Shown here: one piece after another, positions 1-8,862 of the stretch
Numbering within the stretch: the first letter of the stretch is position 1
How the letters are laid out: each line of letters begins with the position of its first letter
Notes under the pieces: model-generated
The model's input: only the letters and a program-made list of their open reading frames with translations
The model's database searches: none
Told to the model about the DNA's origin: nothing
Program-made: the position numbers and the translations under genes
Origin: Terrabacter sp. 28
Lineage (GTDB): Bacteria > Actinomycetota > Actinomycetes > Actinomycetales > Dermatophilaceae
Length of the DNA: 64,000 nucleotides
Reading direction: 5' to 3'
Assembly (NCBI GenBank): GCA_000955875.1
Contig: JYOE01000003.1
Span: forward strand, 1-64,000

Positions 1-130
1 GACTGAAGTCGAACAACCAGCTCAAAAAGCTAGAAGTTCAATTCAACCAAAGGATAATTCGTCCAAGACACCACACACCCACCCGCTATCGAGTGGCCGT
101 GCCGCGCCTCGGGACGAGGTAATTGGCATC

Positions 131-162
131 GATTTTTGACACGCTGTTGAGTTCTCAAGAAT
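131..162 (-). promoter_or_regulatory. Conserved 16S rRNA leader element (rrn operon continues left of window)
   Basis: Read on the minus strand this segment contains the palindromic core TTGAGAACTCAA followed by CAGCGTG, the element that precedes the 16S rRNA gene in most actinobacterial rrn leaders. The 16S gene itself is not in the window: about 130 nt of leader remain before the left edge and no 16S 5' end is visible. The direction (right to left) follows from the motif orientation. The identification relies on recalled family knowledge of the leader motif. Confidence 0.75.
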
Positions 163-215
163 CGGACACACACCATCAACCACCTCCACGAGGAGGCCTC
201 CGGGGCAACCCTTCA

Positions 216-244
216 AACTTACCCGCCTCAAGCTTGGGAGTCAA
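216..244 (-). promoter_or_regulatory. Candidate rRNA operon promoter, proximal
   Basis: On the minus strand TTGACT (239-244) and TAAGTT (216-221) are separated by exactly 17 bp, close to the sigma-70/SigA consensus. It lies upstream of the conserved rrn leader element and points toward it, so it is the best candidate for the promoter of the rRNA operon. Confidence 0.6.
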
Positions 245-478
245 ACCCGCGAACCAGCCTTCAGACCGTCCGGATCGACCCGCTTGGAATCAGCGGTTCT
301 GCCCATCGAAACCGTCCCGATCACTCGGGTCTCGGCTCCAGGGCCGTCCGAAACCTTACCGGATCAACCGGAGTGCTTCGGACCGTTCTCGTTCAGCCCC
401 GGGACCGGCCAGCTTCGCTCGGTGATCTCTCACCGCCGCGGTGGCGTCCGTTCCTCCCTGTCGGGCTGACGAAGAGAA

Positions 479-507
479 CATTAACCGAGCCCTCGCGGAT
501 GACACAA
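479..507 (-). promoter_or_regulatory. Candidate rRNA operon promoter, distal
   Basis: On the minus strand TTGTGT (502-507) and TTAATG (479-484) are spaced 17 bp apart, in an AT-richer patch just after the end of deoA. It could be a second tandem rrn promoter, as rrn operons commonly have. The -35 match is weak. The remainder of the 570-base gene-free stretch shows no credible coding frame and nothing else I can name. Confidence 0.4.
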
Positions 508-570
508 ATCCGCCTGCTCACATCCTCCGCTCACCGGCCCCGAAGGCCACTGACCTGCGGAAACGTCGAC

Positions 571-1860
571 TCAGGACACGCGGTCGATGACGATCGGCGG
601 CAGGTCGGGCCGCGACCCCTCAGGTGCGATGGTGAAGCCACCCTCGAGCGCCTCGAGCGCACGGGCGAACCGCTCCGGCTCGTCGGTGTGGAGCGTCATC
701 AGCGGCTCGCCCCCACGCACCGTCGCGCCGGGCTTGTGGTGCAGCTCGACGCCGGCGCCGGCCTGGACCGGGTCCTCCTTGCGCGCCCGGCCGGCGCCGA
801 GCCTCCAGGCGGCGACACCCACAGCGAGCGCGTCCAGCTGGACGAGCACCCCGTCGGCCGGAGCGAGCACCTGGTGCGTCTCCTTCGCCGTGGGCAGCTC
901 TGCGTCCGGGTCGCCCCCCTGCGCGCGGATCATGCGTCGCCAGACGTCCATGGCGCGCCCGTCAGCGAGCACGTCGGCAGGGTCGACGTCGTCCTTGCCG
1001 GCGCCGGCCACCATCTCGCGGGCCAGAGCCAGCGTCAGCTCGATGACGTCGCCGGGCCCGCCACCGGCGAGCACCTCGACGGACTCGCGCACCTCGAGGG
1101 CGTTGCCGGCCGTGAGCCCGAGCGGGGTCTCCATGTTGGTGAGCAGCGCCACCGTGTGCACGCCGGCGTCCTTGCCCAGCCGCACCATGGTCTCGGCGAG
1201 CTCGCGCGCCTGCTCCAGCTCCTTCATGAACGCGCCCGAGCCGACCTTGACGTCGAGCACGAGCGAGCCCGTGCCCTCGGCGATCTTCTTGCTCATGATC
1301 GAGGTGGCGATGAGGGGCACGCAGGACACGGTGCCCGTGACGTCGCGCAAGGCGTACAGCTTCTTGTCGGCGGGGGCGAGCCCCGTGCCCGCGGCGCAGA
1401 TCACGGCGCCGACGTCCTCGAGCTGGCGCATCATCTGCTCGTTCGTGACGTCGGCGCGCCACCCGGGGATGGACTCGAGCTTGTCGAGGGTGCCACCGGT
1501 GTGGCCGAGGCCGCGACCGGAGAGCTGCGGCACCGCGACCCCGCACGCGGCCACGATCGGGGCCAGCGGGAGGGTGATCTTGTCGCCCACTCCCCCGGTC
1601 GAGTGCTTGTCGCTCGTCGGGCGCGAGAGGCCCGAGAAGTCGAGCCGCTCGCCGGAGCGGATCATCGCGTCGGCCCACCGCGCGATCTCACGGGGGTTCA
1701 TGCCGTTGAGGTAGATCGCCATCGCGAGCGCAGACATCTGCTCCTCGGCGACGACGCCTCGGGTGTAGGCGTCGATGACCCAATCGATCTGGGCGTCGGA
1801 CAGCTCGGCCCGGTCGCGCTTGGCGGAAATGACGTCTACGGCATCGAAGGCTTCGCTCAC
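571..1860 (-). CDS. deoA: Thymidine phosphorylase
   Basis: Cytosolic pyrimidine nucleoside phosphorylase that converts thymidine and phosphate to thymine and deoxyribose-1-phosphate. The family signature SGRGLGHTGGTLDKLESIPG is intact, and so is the glycine-rich phosphate-binding stretch near KVGSGAFMK. The start chosen is GTG at 1858-1860 (VSEAFDAVDV), which gives 429 residues, the normal family length. The open frame extends further upstream only as an antisense-like run across the cytidine deaminase gene. It follows cdd by about 50 bp and probably ends the nucleoside salvage transcription unit. The rrn leader begins just downstream. Confidence 0.95.
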   Translation of the reverse strand: MSEAFDAVDVISAKRDRAELSDAQIDWVIDAYTRGVVAEEQMSALAMAIYLNGMNPREIARWADAMIRSGERLDFSGLSRPTSDKHSTGGVGDKITLPLAPIVAACGVAVPQLSGRGLGHTGGTLDKLESIPGWRADVTNEQMMRQLEDVGAVICAAGTGLAPADKKLYALRDVTGTVSCVPLIATSIMSKKIAEGTGSLVLDVKVGSGAFMKELEQARELAETMVRLGKDAGVHTVALLTNMETPLGLTAGNALEVRESVEVLAGGGPGDVIELTLALAREMVAGAGKDDVDPADVLADGRAMDVWRRMIRAQGGDPDAELPTAKETHQVLAPADGVLVQLDALAVGVAAWRLGAGRARKEDPVQAGAGVELHHKPGATVRGGEPLMTLHTDEPERFARALEALEGGFTIAPEGSRPDLPPIVIDRVS

Positions 1861-1910
1861 CGGACCATCATGTCCCAGCGCGACCGCGCCCGGACCACCG
1901 ACGGGTGCGT

Positions 1911-2321
1911 TCAGCCCTCGGCGCGACGCAGGTTGTCGGGACCGAACGCTTGGGGCAGCACCGCCGACATCGGCAGCACCCCCTCGGGCGTCATGAGCAG
2001 GCAGTCCGGGCCACCGTTCTCCCACAGCAGCTGTCGGCACCGGCCGCACGGCATGAGGGCCTGACCGTCGCCGCCGACGCAGTAGACGGCCGTGAGGAGA
2101 CCACCGCCCGTGGCGTGCAGCTCGGACACCATGCCGCACTCGGCGCAGAGCGTCACGCCGTAGGCGGCGTTCTCGACGTTGCAGCCGGCGACGACCCGGC
2201 CGTCGCCCACGAGCCCGGCCACACCGACCCGGAAGTGCGAGTAGGGCGCGTACGCACGCTCCATGAGCTCGACCGCGCGCACGCGCAGCGACTCCCAGTC
2301 GACGTGCGCCCCGGCGGCCAC
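1911..2321 (-). CDS. cdd: Cytidine deaminase
   Basis: Zinc-dependent deaminase converting cytidine or deoxycytidine to uridine or deoxyuridine in pyrimidine salvage. The catalytic CNVENAAYG...CAEC segment (Zn ligand and catalytic Glu in the CAE motif) and the second zinc motif PCGRCRQLLWE are both present. With GTG at 2319-2321 the product is 136 residues, the usual size for homotetrameric Cdd. The frame stays open to a GTG at 2456 directly after the ATPase stop codon, but the extra 45 residues are low-complexity and span a perfect 14-bp hairpin, so the short form is preferred. The gene sits between the nucleoside transporter genes and deoA. Confidence 0.92.
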   Translation of the reverse strand: MAAGAHVDWESLRVRAVELMERAYAPYSHFRVGVAGLVGDGRVVAGCNVENAAYGVTLCAECGMVSELHATGGGLLTAVYCVGGDGQALMPCGRCRQLLWENGGPDCLLMTPEGVLPMSAVLPQAFGPDNLRRAEG

Positions 2322-2355
2322 GGGGGCGTCGTCGGACCCCGCCGGCCCGACCCCG

Positions 2356-2391
2356 GCCGTATGCCGCCCTGCTGGCTGGGCGGCATACGGC
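2356..2391. terminator. Perfect 14-bp stem hairpin built from a CGGCATACG pair
   Basis: GCCGTATGCCGCCC (2356-2369) and its exact complement (2378-2391) flank an 8-nt loop. It lies between the transporter ATPase and the preferred start of cytidine deaminase. There is no U-tract, so it may be an attenuating or mRNA-stabilising stem rather than a strict terminator. It is one of five inverted pairs of the window-wide motif. Confidence 0.6.
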
Positions 2392-2456
2392 TGGGTGGTC
2401 GGTGACCCGGCGGGTGCGGTGGCTTCGGGAACGGCTCCCTCGGACACGGGTGGCAC

Positions 2457-4007
2457 CTAGTGGTCACCCGCCATGAGCCGGCCGATCTCGGTGCGGTCGG
2501 CGTCGCTGCCGGGCATCTCGGCGACGACCTTGCCGCCGTGGATGACGGCGATGCGGTCGGCGAGCGAGAGCACCTCGTCGAGCTCGGCGGACACGAGCAG
2601 CACCGCGGCGCCCTCGTCGCGGGCGGCGACGATGCGGCGGTGGATGAACTCGATGGAGCCGACATCGACTCCGCGGGTCGGCTGGGCCGCCATGAGCAGC
2701 TTGGGCCCGAAGCTCATCTCTCGCGCGACGACGACCTTCTGCTTGTTGCCGCCCGAGAGCGAGCCCGCCATGGCGGTCACGCCGGCGGCCCGGATGTCGA
2801 ACTCCTGGAAGAGCGACTCGGCGTTCTTGCGCACCTCGTCGAAGTCGCGCACGAACCCGTTCGCGAACGGCTTCTCCGAGAACCGGTTGAGCACGAGGTT
2901 GTCAGCGAGCGAGTACGAGGCGACGAGGCCGTGTCGCTCGCGGTCCTCGGGGATGTGGCCGACACCCGCGACGTGCGTGTCGTGGGGGTTCGCCTTGGTG
3001 ATGTCCTTGCCGAGCAGGTCGATGCGGCCGGACTGCGGCGGCCGCATGCCGGCGATGGCTTCCACGAGCTCGCGCTGGCCGTTGCCCTCGACACCGGCCA
3101 CGCCGACGATCTCGCCGGCTCGGACGTCGAGCGAGAAGCCGTCGACGGCCCGCAGGTTGCGGTCGTCGAGGACGACGAGGTCCTTGATCGACAGCACCTC
3201 GTCGCCGGGCGTCGCCTCGTCCTTGTCGACGCGCAGCACGACGTCGCGACCGACCATCATCGTGGCCAGGCCACGCGCGTCGGTGTCGGCCGTGGCCACC
3301 TCACCGACGACGGCGCCCTGGCGCAGCACGTAGACACGGTCGGCGGCGGCGAGCACCTCGCGCAGCTTGTGGGTGATGAAGACGATCGACGTGCCGCCCG
3401 CCGCCAGCTCCTTCATGACCGAGAGCAGCTCGTCGGTCTCCTGGGGAGTGAGCACCGCCGTGGGCTCGTCGAGGATGAGCAGGTCGACGCGGCGCGAGAG
3501 CGCCTTGAGGATCTCCACGCGCTGCTGCGTGCCGACGGGGAGGTCCTCGACCTCGGCGTCGGGATCGACCTTCAGGCCGTGCTTGGCCGAGAGCTCGCGC
3601 ACGAGCTTGCGAGCGCCCTCGATGTCGAGGACGCCCCGGCTCGTCGTCTCGTGGCCGAGGACCATGTTCTCGGCCACCGTCATGACCGGCACCAGCTGGA
3701 AGTGCTGGTGCACCATGCCGATGCCGCGGCGGATGGCGTCGCGGGGGTCCTTGACCGGCGAGGCGTCGCCCTTGATCGTGATCGTGCCCCCGTCGGGCTT
3801 GACCAGGCCGAAGATCTGCTTGACCAGCGTCGACTTGCCGGCACCGTTCTCACCGAGCAGGGCGACGATCTCGCCCCGTCGGACGTGCAGGCTGATGTCG
3901 CGGTTGGCCCGGACGGTGCCGAAGGACTTGGACAGCCCGGCGATGTCGAGCAGCCGCTCGGCCTCCTGCTGCGCCTCGTGCTGGACCGTTGCGGTGGGCT
4001 GGCTCAC
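2457..4007 (-). CDS. Nucleoside ABC transporter, double ATP-binding subunit (NupA/YufO-like)
   Basis: Energy-coupling subunit of a BmpA-type nucleoside importer, 516 residues with two fused nucleotide-binding domains in the style of ribose transporters. The first domain has a canonical Walker A (GENGAGKST). The second has a degenerate loop (GVEGNGQRE) but keeps an LSGGNKQK signature. Start: GTG at 4005-4007, preceded by the strong Shine-Dalgarno GGGAGAGG and overlapping the permease stop by 4 bp (GTGA). The long frame upstream of this start lies antisense to nothing useful and was discarded. Substrate is inferred from the neighbouring cdd, deoA and bmpA-like genes. Confidence 0.9.
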   Translation of the reverse strand: MSQPTATVQHEAQQEAERLLDIAGLSKSFGTVRANRDISLHVRRGEIVALLGENGAGKSTLVKQIFGLVKPDGGTITIKGDASPVKDPRDAIRRGIGMVHQHFQLVPVMTVAENMVLGHETTSRGVLDIEGARKLVRELSAKHGLKVDPDAEVEDLPVGTQQRVEILKALSRRVDLLILDEPTAVLTPQETDELLSVMKELAAGGTSIVFITHKLREVLAAADRVYVLRQGAVVGEVATADTDARGLATMMVGRDVVLRVDKDEATPGDEVLSIKDLVVLDDRNLRAVDGFSLDVRAGEIVGVAGVEGNGQRELVEAIAGMRPPQSGRIDLLGKDITKANPHDTHVAGVGHIPEDRERHGLVASYSLADNLVLNRFSEKPFANGFVRDFDEVRKNAESLFQEFDIRAAGVTAMAGSLSGGNKQKVVVAREMSFGPKLLMAAQPTRGVDVGSIEFIHRRIVAARDEGAAVLLVSAELDEVLSLADRIAVIHGGKVVAEMPGSDADRTEIGRLMAGDH

Positions 4008-4993
4008 GAGCCCTCTCCCTTCACGAACGGCTGCCCGACGGCTCCCGGCGCCCGCACGCGGCCGGCGGCGACCGCCAGCACGACGAGGGTCAGCAGGTAG
4101 GGCAGGAGGGTGATGAACTGCTGCGGGATGTTGATGACGCCCTGCAGCTGCGAGGCGAGCGCGTTGGTGAAGCCGAAGAACAGCGCTGCCGCGAAGACGC
4201 GGAGCGGTCGCCACCCGCCGAAGATGAGGATGGCGAGCGCGAGGAAGCCTCGCCCGGCCGTCATGCCGCGCTCGAAGCCGGCCGTCGCCTCCATGGAGAG
4301 GAAGGCGCCGGCCGCACCGGCGAAGATGCCGCCGATGGTGACGTTGACCAGGCGCATCCGGATCACGTCGATGCCGGCGGTGTCAGCGGCCGATGGGTAC
4401 TCGCCGATGGACCGGGTGCGCAGGCCCCACCGGGTGCGGAACAGCGCGAAGTGCACGACCGGGACGGACAGGAGCGCGAACAGCGCGATCGGGCCGGTCT
4501 GGAAGAACACGTCGCCGATGAGCGGGATCTGCGACAGCAGCGGGATGTCCCACTGCGGCATGTTCGACGACAGGACCTTGCCGGGCCGGTAGAAGAACGA
4601 CGTGAGGCCGGTCGCGACGATGTTGATGACGACACCGGCGATGATCTGGTCCATCAGGCCCTTGACCGTGGTCAGGGCCAGGAAGGCACCCATGACGATG
4701 CCCGCGGCCATGCCGACCAGGATGCCGACGACGAGCGAGCCGCTCGCCGCCGCGGAGAAGAAGGCGGCGAAGGCGGCGACGAGCATCTGGCCCTCGATGC
4801 CGATGTTGACCACGCCGGACCGTTCGCCGACGACGCCCGTGAGGGCGCCGAGCACGAGGGGCACGGCGAAGAACCACGCGCCCTTGAACATCGACGTCGC
4901 GACGTTCTCGTTGACGGCGTGGAAGATGAAGGCGGCGACGAGCAGGACGACGATCGAGCCGGCCGCGACCTGGTTGCGCTTGAGCCACTCCAT
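4004..4993 (-). CDS. Nucleoside ABC transporter permease (NupC/YufQ-like)
   Basis: Integral membrane protein of 329 residues belonging to the BPD_transp_2 (branched-chain amino acid/ribose-type) permease group. It starts with a hydrophobic helix (residues about 12-30) and contains a GVVNIGIEGQMLV-type motif typical of permeases paired with BmpA lipoproteins. It is separated by one base from the upstream permease gene and overlaps the ATPase gene by 4 bp, so the three are surely cotranslated. Together with the larger permease it should form the heterodimeric channel. Confidence 0.88.
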   Translation of the reverse strand: MEWLKRNQVAAGSIVVLLVAAFIFHAVNENVATSMFKGAWFFAVPLVLGALTGVVGERSGVVNIGIEGQMLVAAFAAFFSAAASGSLVVGILVGMAAGIVMGAFLALTTVKGLMDQIIAGVVINIVATGLTSFFYRPGKVLSSNMPQWDIPLLSQIPLIGDVFFQTGPIALFALLSVPVVHFALFRTRWGLRTRSIGEYPSAADTAGIDVIRMRLVNVTIGGIFAGAAGAFLSMEATAGFERGMTAGRGFLALAILIFGGWRPLRVFAAALFFGFTNALASQLQGVINIPQQFITLLPYLLTLVVLAVAAGRVRAPGAVGQPFVKGEGS

Positions 4994-4994
4994 G

Positions 4995-6182
4995 TCAGGA
5001 CCCCCAGCTCGTCGCGAGCGCGGAGGACTTGGCGGTGTGCCGGCGGAAGATCAGCTTGGCGATGATCGGCAGCGACACGAGCAGCAGCGTGATCGCGAGG
5101 AGCATGTCGACGATCTCGGGCTGGATGCCGGTGTTGAACATGAGGTTCGACGATCCGGCACGCAGGGCGCCGACGAGCAGCGCCGCGGGGATGGTGCCGA
5201 GCGGACTGGAACGCGCCAGCAGGGCGATGGTGATGCCGTCGAAGCCGAGCGACCCGGCGATGCCGTCCTGGTAGCGGTACGGGTCGATCCCCAGGTACTC
5301 GACCGAGCCGGCGAGCCCGGCGAGGCCACCGGCGATCGCCATCGCGAGGACGATCATCCCGCTCAGCTTGATGCCGGCGTACGAGGCGGCGTGACGGTTG
5401 CGACCGATCGTCTCGAACTGGAACCCGAGGGTCGTGCGGCGCAGCATCCACGCGACGGCGAGCGCGAGCACGAGCGCGATCGGCAGGCCGATCGGCACGA
5501 CGCCCAGCGGCACGAAGCGGGAGGCCTCGGGCGCCGGGAAGGACGCCGGGTAGGCCGACGAGGGGTCCTTGAGGGGGCCGTTGACGAGGTAGTCGATGAG
5601 GCCCGCGGCGATCGAGTTGAGCATGATCGTCGAGATGACCTCGTGGACGCCGCGGGTCGCCTTGAGAGCGCCGGCGATCGAGGCCCACATCGCACCGGCG
5701 AGGATGCCGGCGACCATCGCGACGATCGCGACGACGACGCCCGGCGCCTCGCGCACGGCGTGCGCGGTGGCGGCGGCGGCGATGGCGCCGGCCATGAGCT
5801 GGCCCTGCGCGCCGATATTGAAGAGGCCGACGCGGAGCGGGATGACGACCGCGAGACCGCAGAGGATCAGCGGCACCATCTTCTCGAAGGTGCCCTGCAG
5901 GCCGTCCGCCGTCAGGAAGGAGTACTTGAAGAGCGTCTCGTACGCGAACGTGGGGTTGACGCCCTGGGCGCGGATCAGGACCGCGCCGATGGCGAGCGCC
6001 GCCACCACGGCCACGAGGGGCACGATGATCGACTGCTCGCGGACGAGGAGTCCCAGAACTCCGGTGGGTGGCGGCGGTGCGCCGCGCTCGGGCACGACCG
6101 GCGGCGGTGTCGCCTCCGTGGTCGGCTGCGTGGTCACGGCGCCGTGGTCGGCGCCTGACGGCTCATCTCTCGGATCGGCCAT
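4995..6182 (-). CDS. Nucleoside ABC transporter permease (NupB/YufP-like)
   Basis: Larger permease of the importer, 395 residues. The first 55 residues are a Pro/Ala-rich cytoplasmic tail, followed by about eight to ten membrane helices and a FNIGAQGQLMAG motif conserved in this permease family. ATG at 6180-6182 was chosen because GAGAGG stands about 7 nt upstream; the frame continues further but without a ribosome site. It lies 159 bp after the binding-protein gene, with a hairpin in between. Confidence 0.88.
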   Translation of the reverse strand: MADPRDEPSGADHGAVTTQPTTEATPPPVVPERGAPPPPTGVLGLLVREQSIIVPLVAVVAALAIGAVLIRAQGVNPTFAYETLFKYSFLTADGLQGTFEKMVPLILCGLAVVIPLRVGLFNIGAQGQLMAGAIAAAATAHAVREAPGVVVAIVAMVAGILAGAMWASIAGALKATRGVHEVISTIMLNSIAAGLIDYLVNGPLKDPSSAYPASFPAPEASRFVPLGVVPIGLPIALVLALAVAWMLRRTTLGFQFETIGRNRHAASYAGIKLSGMIVLAMAIAGGLAGLAGSVEYLGIDPYRYQDGIAGSLGFDGITIALLARSSPLGTIPAALLVGALRAGSSNLMFNTGIQPEIVDMLLAITLLLVSLPIIAKLIFRRHTAKSSALATSWGS

Positions 6183-6251
6183 CTCGGACCTCTCGACTCC
6201 TTGTCTGGACCTGTGTCTGTGGTGCACGCCGTCTCACCGGCGCAGAACGAC

Positions 6252-6286
6252 GTCGAGCGGGTGCCCCTGTGGAGCACCCGCTCGAC
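6252..6286 (-). terminator. 12-bp stem hairpin between binding protein and permease genes
   Basis: GTCGAGCGGGTG and CACCCGCTCGAC form a perfect 12-bp stem with an 11-nt loop. No U-run follows on the minus strand. Its position after a solute-binding-protein gene and before the permeases fits a partial terminator or 3' stabiliser that keeps the lipoprotein transcript more abundant than the rest of the operon. Confidence 0.6.
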
Positions 6287-6341
6287 TTTCGTCATGACGG
6301 GACTCTAGTGCCCACCCCGTCGGGGGTCATTCGGTTGCGGG

Positions 6342-7421
6342 TCAGCCCGCCTTGTAGCCCGTCGCCTGCGAGCCGTCCTCGAGCTTCTTGACGATGTCGG
6401 CGACCTTGGTCTTCACGTCGGCCGGGACTTTGCTGTCGAAGTCGTGGAAGGCGGAGATGCCGGCGGTGCCGAAGAAGTTGCCCGGCTTGATCGTGTTGCT
6501 CTTGATCTGCTTGAGCAGCTCGCCGATGCCGTCCTTCTCGTGCTTCTCGGCCGAGGTGATCAGGCACGGGTGCGCGGCCGGCAGGGTGTCCCACTGGTCG
6601 AGGTCGACACCGATGCAGAAGATCTTGTCGCCGGCGCCGGCCGTCTTCGCGGCCTCCTGGAGCGCGCCGTTGCCCGTGTTGCCACCGGCACCGAAGATGA
6701 AGTCCGCGCCCTGCGCGAGCATCTTCTTGGCCTCACCGGCACCCCACACGGGGTCGTTGAAGGCGGTGTTGCCGGCCGGGTGGTAGACCTTCGAGACCGT
6801 GACGGACGGGTTGGCGGCCTTGGCGCCGTTCTCGTAGCCGGCGGCGTACGCCTGGGTCGGCGGGATCTCCTGGCCGAGGACGACGCCGATCTTGTTCGAC
6901 TTCGTCATGAGACCGGCGAGGTAGCCGGCGGCGTAGCCCGCCTGGTCCTCGTGGAAGATCAGGCCCGTGACGTTCGGGACGACCGGGTCGGCCTGGAACT
7001 GGTCGAAGCCGATGAACTTGGTGTTGGGGTACTGCTTGCCCGCGGCGCGGGTCGCGTCACCCATGAGGAAGCCGACGGTGACGATGACGTCGTACTTCGC
7101 GTCGGTGAACTGCTTGATGTTCTTCGCGTAGTCCTTGGGGTCGGTCGTCTCGACGAACTTCGTCTGCGCGCCCAGCTCGCCCTTGACCTGCTCGACGCCC
7201 TCCCAGGCGGCCTGGTTGAAGCCCTTGTCGTCGACCTTGCCGACGTCGGTCACGAGGCCGACGCAGAACACCTCAGCGCTCGAGCAGTCGCCCGAGGCGG
7301 CGGTGTTCGTGCCCCCGCCGCCGCCGGAGCCGGTGGACGGGCCGGTGGACCCACCACAGCCAGCGAGTGCGGCGACCAGTCCGGCCGCGACGACCGCACT
7401 CAACTTCACATGTGAACGCAA
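6342..7421 (-). CDS. BmpA-family nucleoside-binding lipoprotein
   Basis: Extracytoplasmic substrate-binding protein of the nucleoside ABC importer, 359 residues. A lipoprotein signal peptide ends in the lipobox LAGC (about residues 18-21), followed by a Ser/Gly linker. The mature part shows BmpA/PnrA hallmarks such as LVTDVGKVDDKGFNQAAW, GFLMGDATR and IFGAGGNTG. The start chosen is TTG at 7419-7421: AAGGAGAG sits 4 nt upstream, whereas the internal GTG is too far from it and upstream codons have no signal sequence. It is the first gene of the transporter unit. Confidence 0.9.
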   Translation of the reverse strand: MRSHVKLSAVVAAGLVAALAGCGGSTGPSTGSGGGGGTNTAASGDCSSAEVFCVGLVTDVGKVDDKGFNQAAWEGVEQVKGELGAQTKFVETTDPKDYAKNIKQFTDAKYDVIVTVGFLMGDATRAAGKQYPNTKFIGFDQFQADPVVPNVTGLIFHEDQAGYAAGYLAGLMTKSNKIGVVLGQEIPPTQAYAAGYENGAKAANPSVTVSKVYHPAGNTAFNDPVWGAGEAKKMLAQGADFIFGAGGNTGNGALQEAAKTAGAGDKIFCIGVDLDQWDTLPAAHPCLITSAEKHEKDGIGELLKQIKSNTIKPGNFFGTAGISAFHDFDSKVPADVKTKVADIVKKLEDGSQATGYKAG

Positions 7422-7532
7422 GGCGCTCTCCTTCAGTCCGACGGGCCGACGACGACATCGGCCCAGATAGCACGGAACTGTAGACCCCGCCACGACAAGA
7501 TCTGAGCGCCTCAACGCAAGTCGCAGGAAGTG

Positions 7533-8786
7533 TTATCGATCCGCGACCGCGCTCAGCGGAGAGACGCCGCCGAGGGCCGGCGTGCCGGCCAGCTGGGCCG
7601 CCGCGGAGAACACGACACCGGCCAGAGTGCGGGCTCCGACGACGATCGCGCCCTCGTCGATGACGAGGTCGCCGCGGTGCAGGTCGTAGGTCGGGCCTCC
7701 CGGCGAGCGGGTGCCCAGGCGGGCCATCGCGCCCGGGATGTGGGTGAGGTACCACGCGAAGTCCTCGCCGCCGAGGGACTGCGGGGTCGGCGCCACGAAG
7801 GCGCCCGTGCCGGTCACCGCCGCGGTCAGCGCGTCGATGCAGCCGGCGTCGTTGACGACGGGCGGCACGCCCTTGGTGATCGACACCTCGGCCTGGACGG
7901 CATACGGCCTGACGACCTCGTGCACCACGGCCTCGAGGAGGCGCTCGACGCCCTCCCAGATGCCGGCGTCGAGCATGCGCAGCGTGCCGCCGACCTTGCC
8001 CGAGGCCGGGATGACGTTGTGCGCGCCGCCGGAGTGGATGGAGCCCCAGACGAGCGCGGCGCCCGCGCGGGGGTCGAGACGGCGCGACAGCACGGCCGGC
8101 ACGTCGGTGACGACCTTCGCGAGGGCGTACGTGAGGTCCTGCGTCAGGTGCGGCCGTGACGTGTGGCCGCCGCGGCCCGAGAGGGTCACCTCGACCTGGT
8201 CGGCGGCCGCGGTGATGGCGCCTACGCGCAGGCCGACCTGGCCCGCGTCGAGATTGGGGTCGCAGTGCAGCGCGAAGATGCGGTCGACGCCGACGAGCCC
8301 GTCCTGCGCGACGACGTCCTCGGCGCCGCCGGGCATCAGCTCCTCGGCGGGCTGGAAGACGAGGCGCGCACCGATGCCGGCGTCGACGAGGCGGCTCTCG
8401 GTCGCCTTGAGCGCGAGGGCCGCGCCGAGCAGGGCGCTCGTGTGCACGTCGTGCCCGCACGAGTGGCTGACACCGTCGGTCTGCGAGGCGAAGTCGAGCC
8501 CGGTCTGCTCGCGGATCGGCAGCGCGTCGAGGTCGGCGCGCAGCGCGATGCGGTGCTCGGGCTCGGGGGCGCCGAGGTCGGCGACGAGACCCGTGCCGCG
8601 CAGCCGGCGCACGGCGATGCCCGCGCGCTCGAGGCGCTCGGCGACCACTGCGGTGGTGCGCACCTCGCCGCGGCCGAGCTCGGGGTGGGTGTGCAGGTCG
8701 CGGCGGATCGTGACGAGCTCCTGGGCGTGCTGCTGGACGGTTCGGGCGACGGCCTCGAAGGGCAGCGAGAGGGAGCGGTCGGTCAC
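7533..8786 (-). CDS. M20 family amidohydrolase (hippurate/N-acyl amino acid hydrolase type)
   Basis: Cytosolic dinuclear-metal peptidase-like amidohydrolase, 417 residues, probably cleaving N-acyl amino acids or a similar amide. Recognisable are RADLDALP, the metal motif SCGHDVHTS, FQPAEE with the catalytic Glu, LHCDP, and the C-terminal GGEDFAWY with a metal ligand. Start taken at GTG 8784-8786, nine bases after the -10-like TAGAAT; another in-frame GTG at 8790-8792 is possible. The gene is divergent from the FhuF-like gene. The exact substrate cannot be read from the sequence. Confidence 0.88.
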   Translation of the reverse strand: MTDRSLSLPFEAVARTVQQHAQELVTIRRDLHTHPELGRGEVRTTAVVAERLERAGIAVRRLRGTGLVADLGAPEPEHRIALRADLDALPIREQTGLDFASQTDGVSHSCGHDVHTSALLGAALALKATESRLVDAGIGARLVFQPAEELMPGGAEDVVAQDGLVGVDRIFALHCDPNLDAGQVGLRVGAITAAADQVEVTLSGRGGHTSRPHLTQDLTYALAKVVTDVPAVLSRRLDPRAGAALVWGSIHSGGAHNVIPASGKVGGTLRMLDAGIWEGVERLLEAVVHEVVRPYAVQAEVSITKGVPPVVNDAGCIDALTAAVTGTGAFVAPTPQSLGGEDFAWYLTHIPGAMARLGTRSPGGPTYDLHRGDLVIDEGAIVVGARTLAGVVFSAAAQLAGTPALGGVSPLSAVADR

Positions 8787-8862
8787 GAGCACGGGATTCT
8801 AGCGAGAGGATGGTCGCGGTCCCCGCCGAACCGGTGGCGACGGCGAGGCGGGAGGGGACCGC

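Noticed and set aside
1..570. 16S rRNA gene or short ORFs at the left edge
   Set aside because: Only leader-type sequence is visible; the 16S 5' end is not present and the short frames have no ribosome sites or coding bias.
373..2064. Long plus-strand frame over deoA and cdd
   Set aside because: Antisense shadow of two clearly recognisable enzymes; composition is Arg/Gly/Val-rich with no domain, as expected in high-GC DNA.
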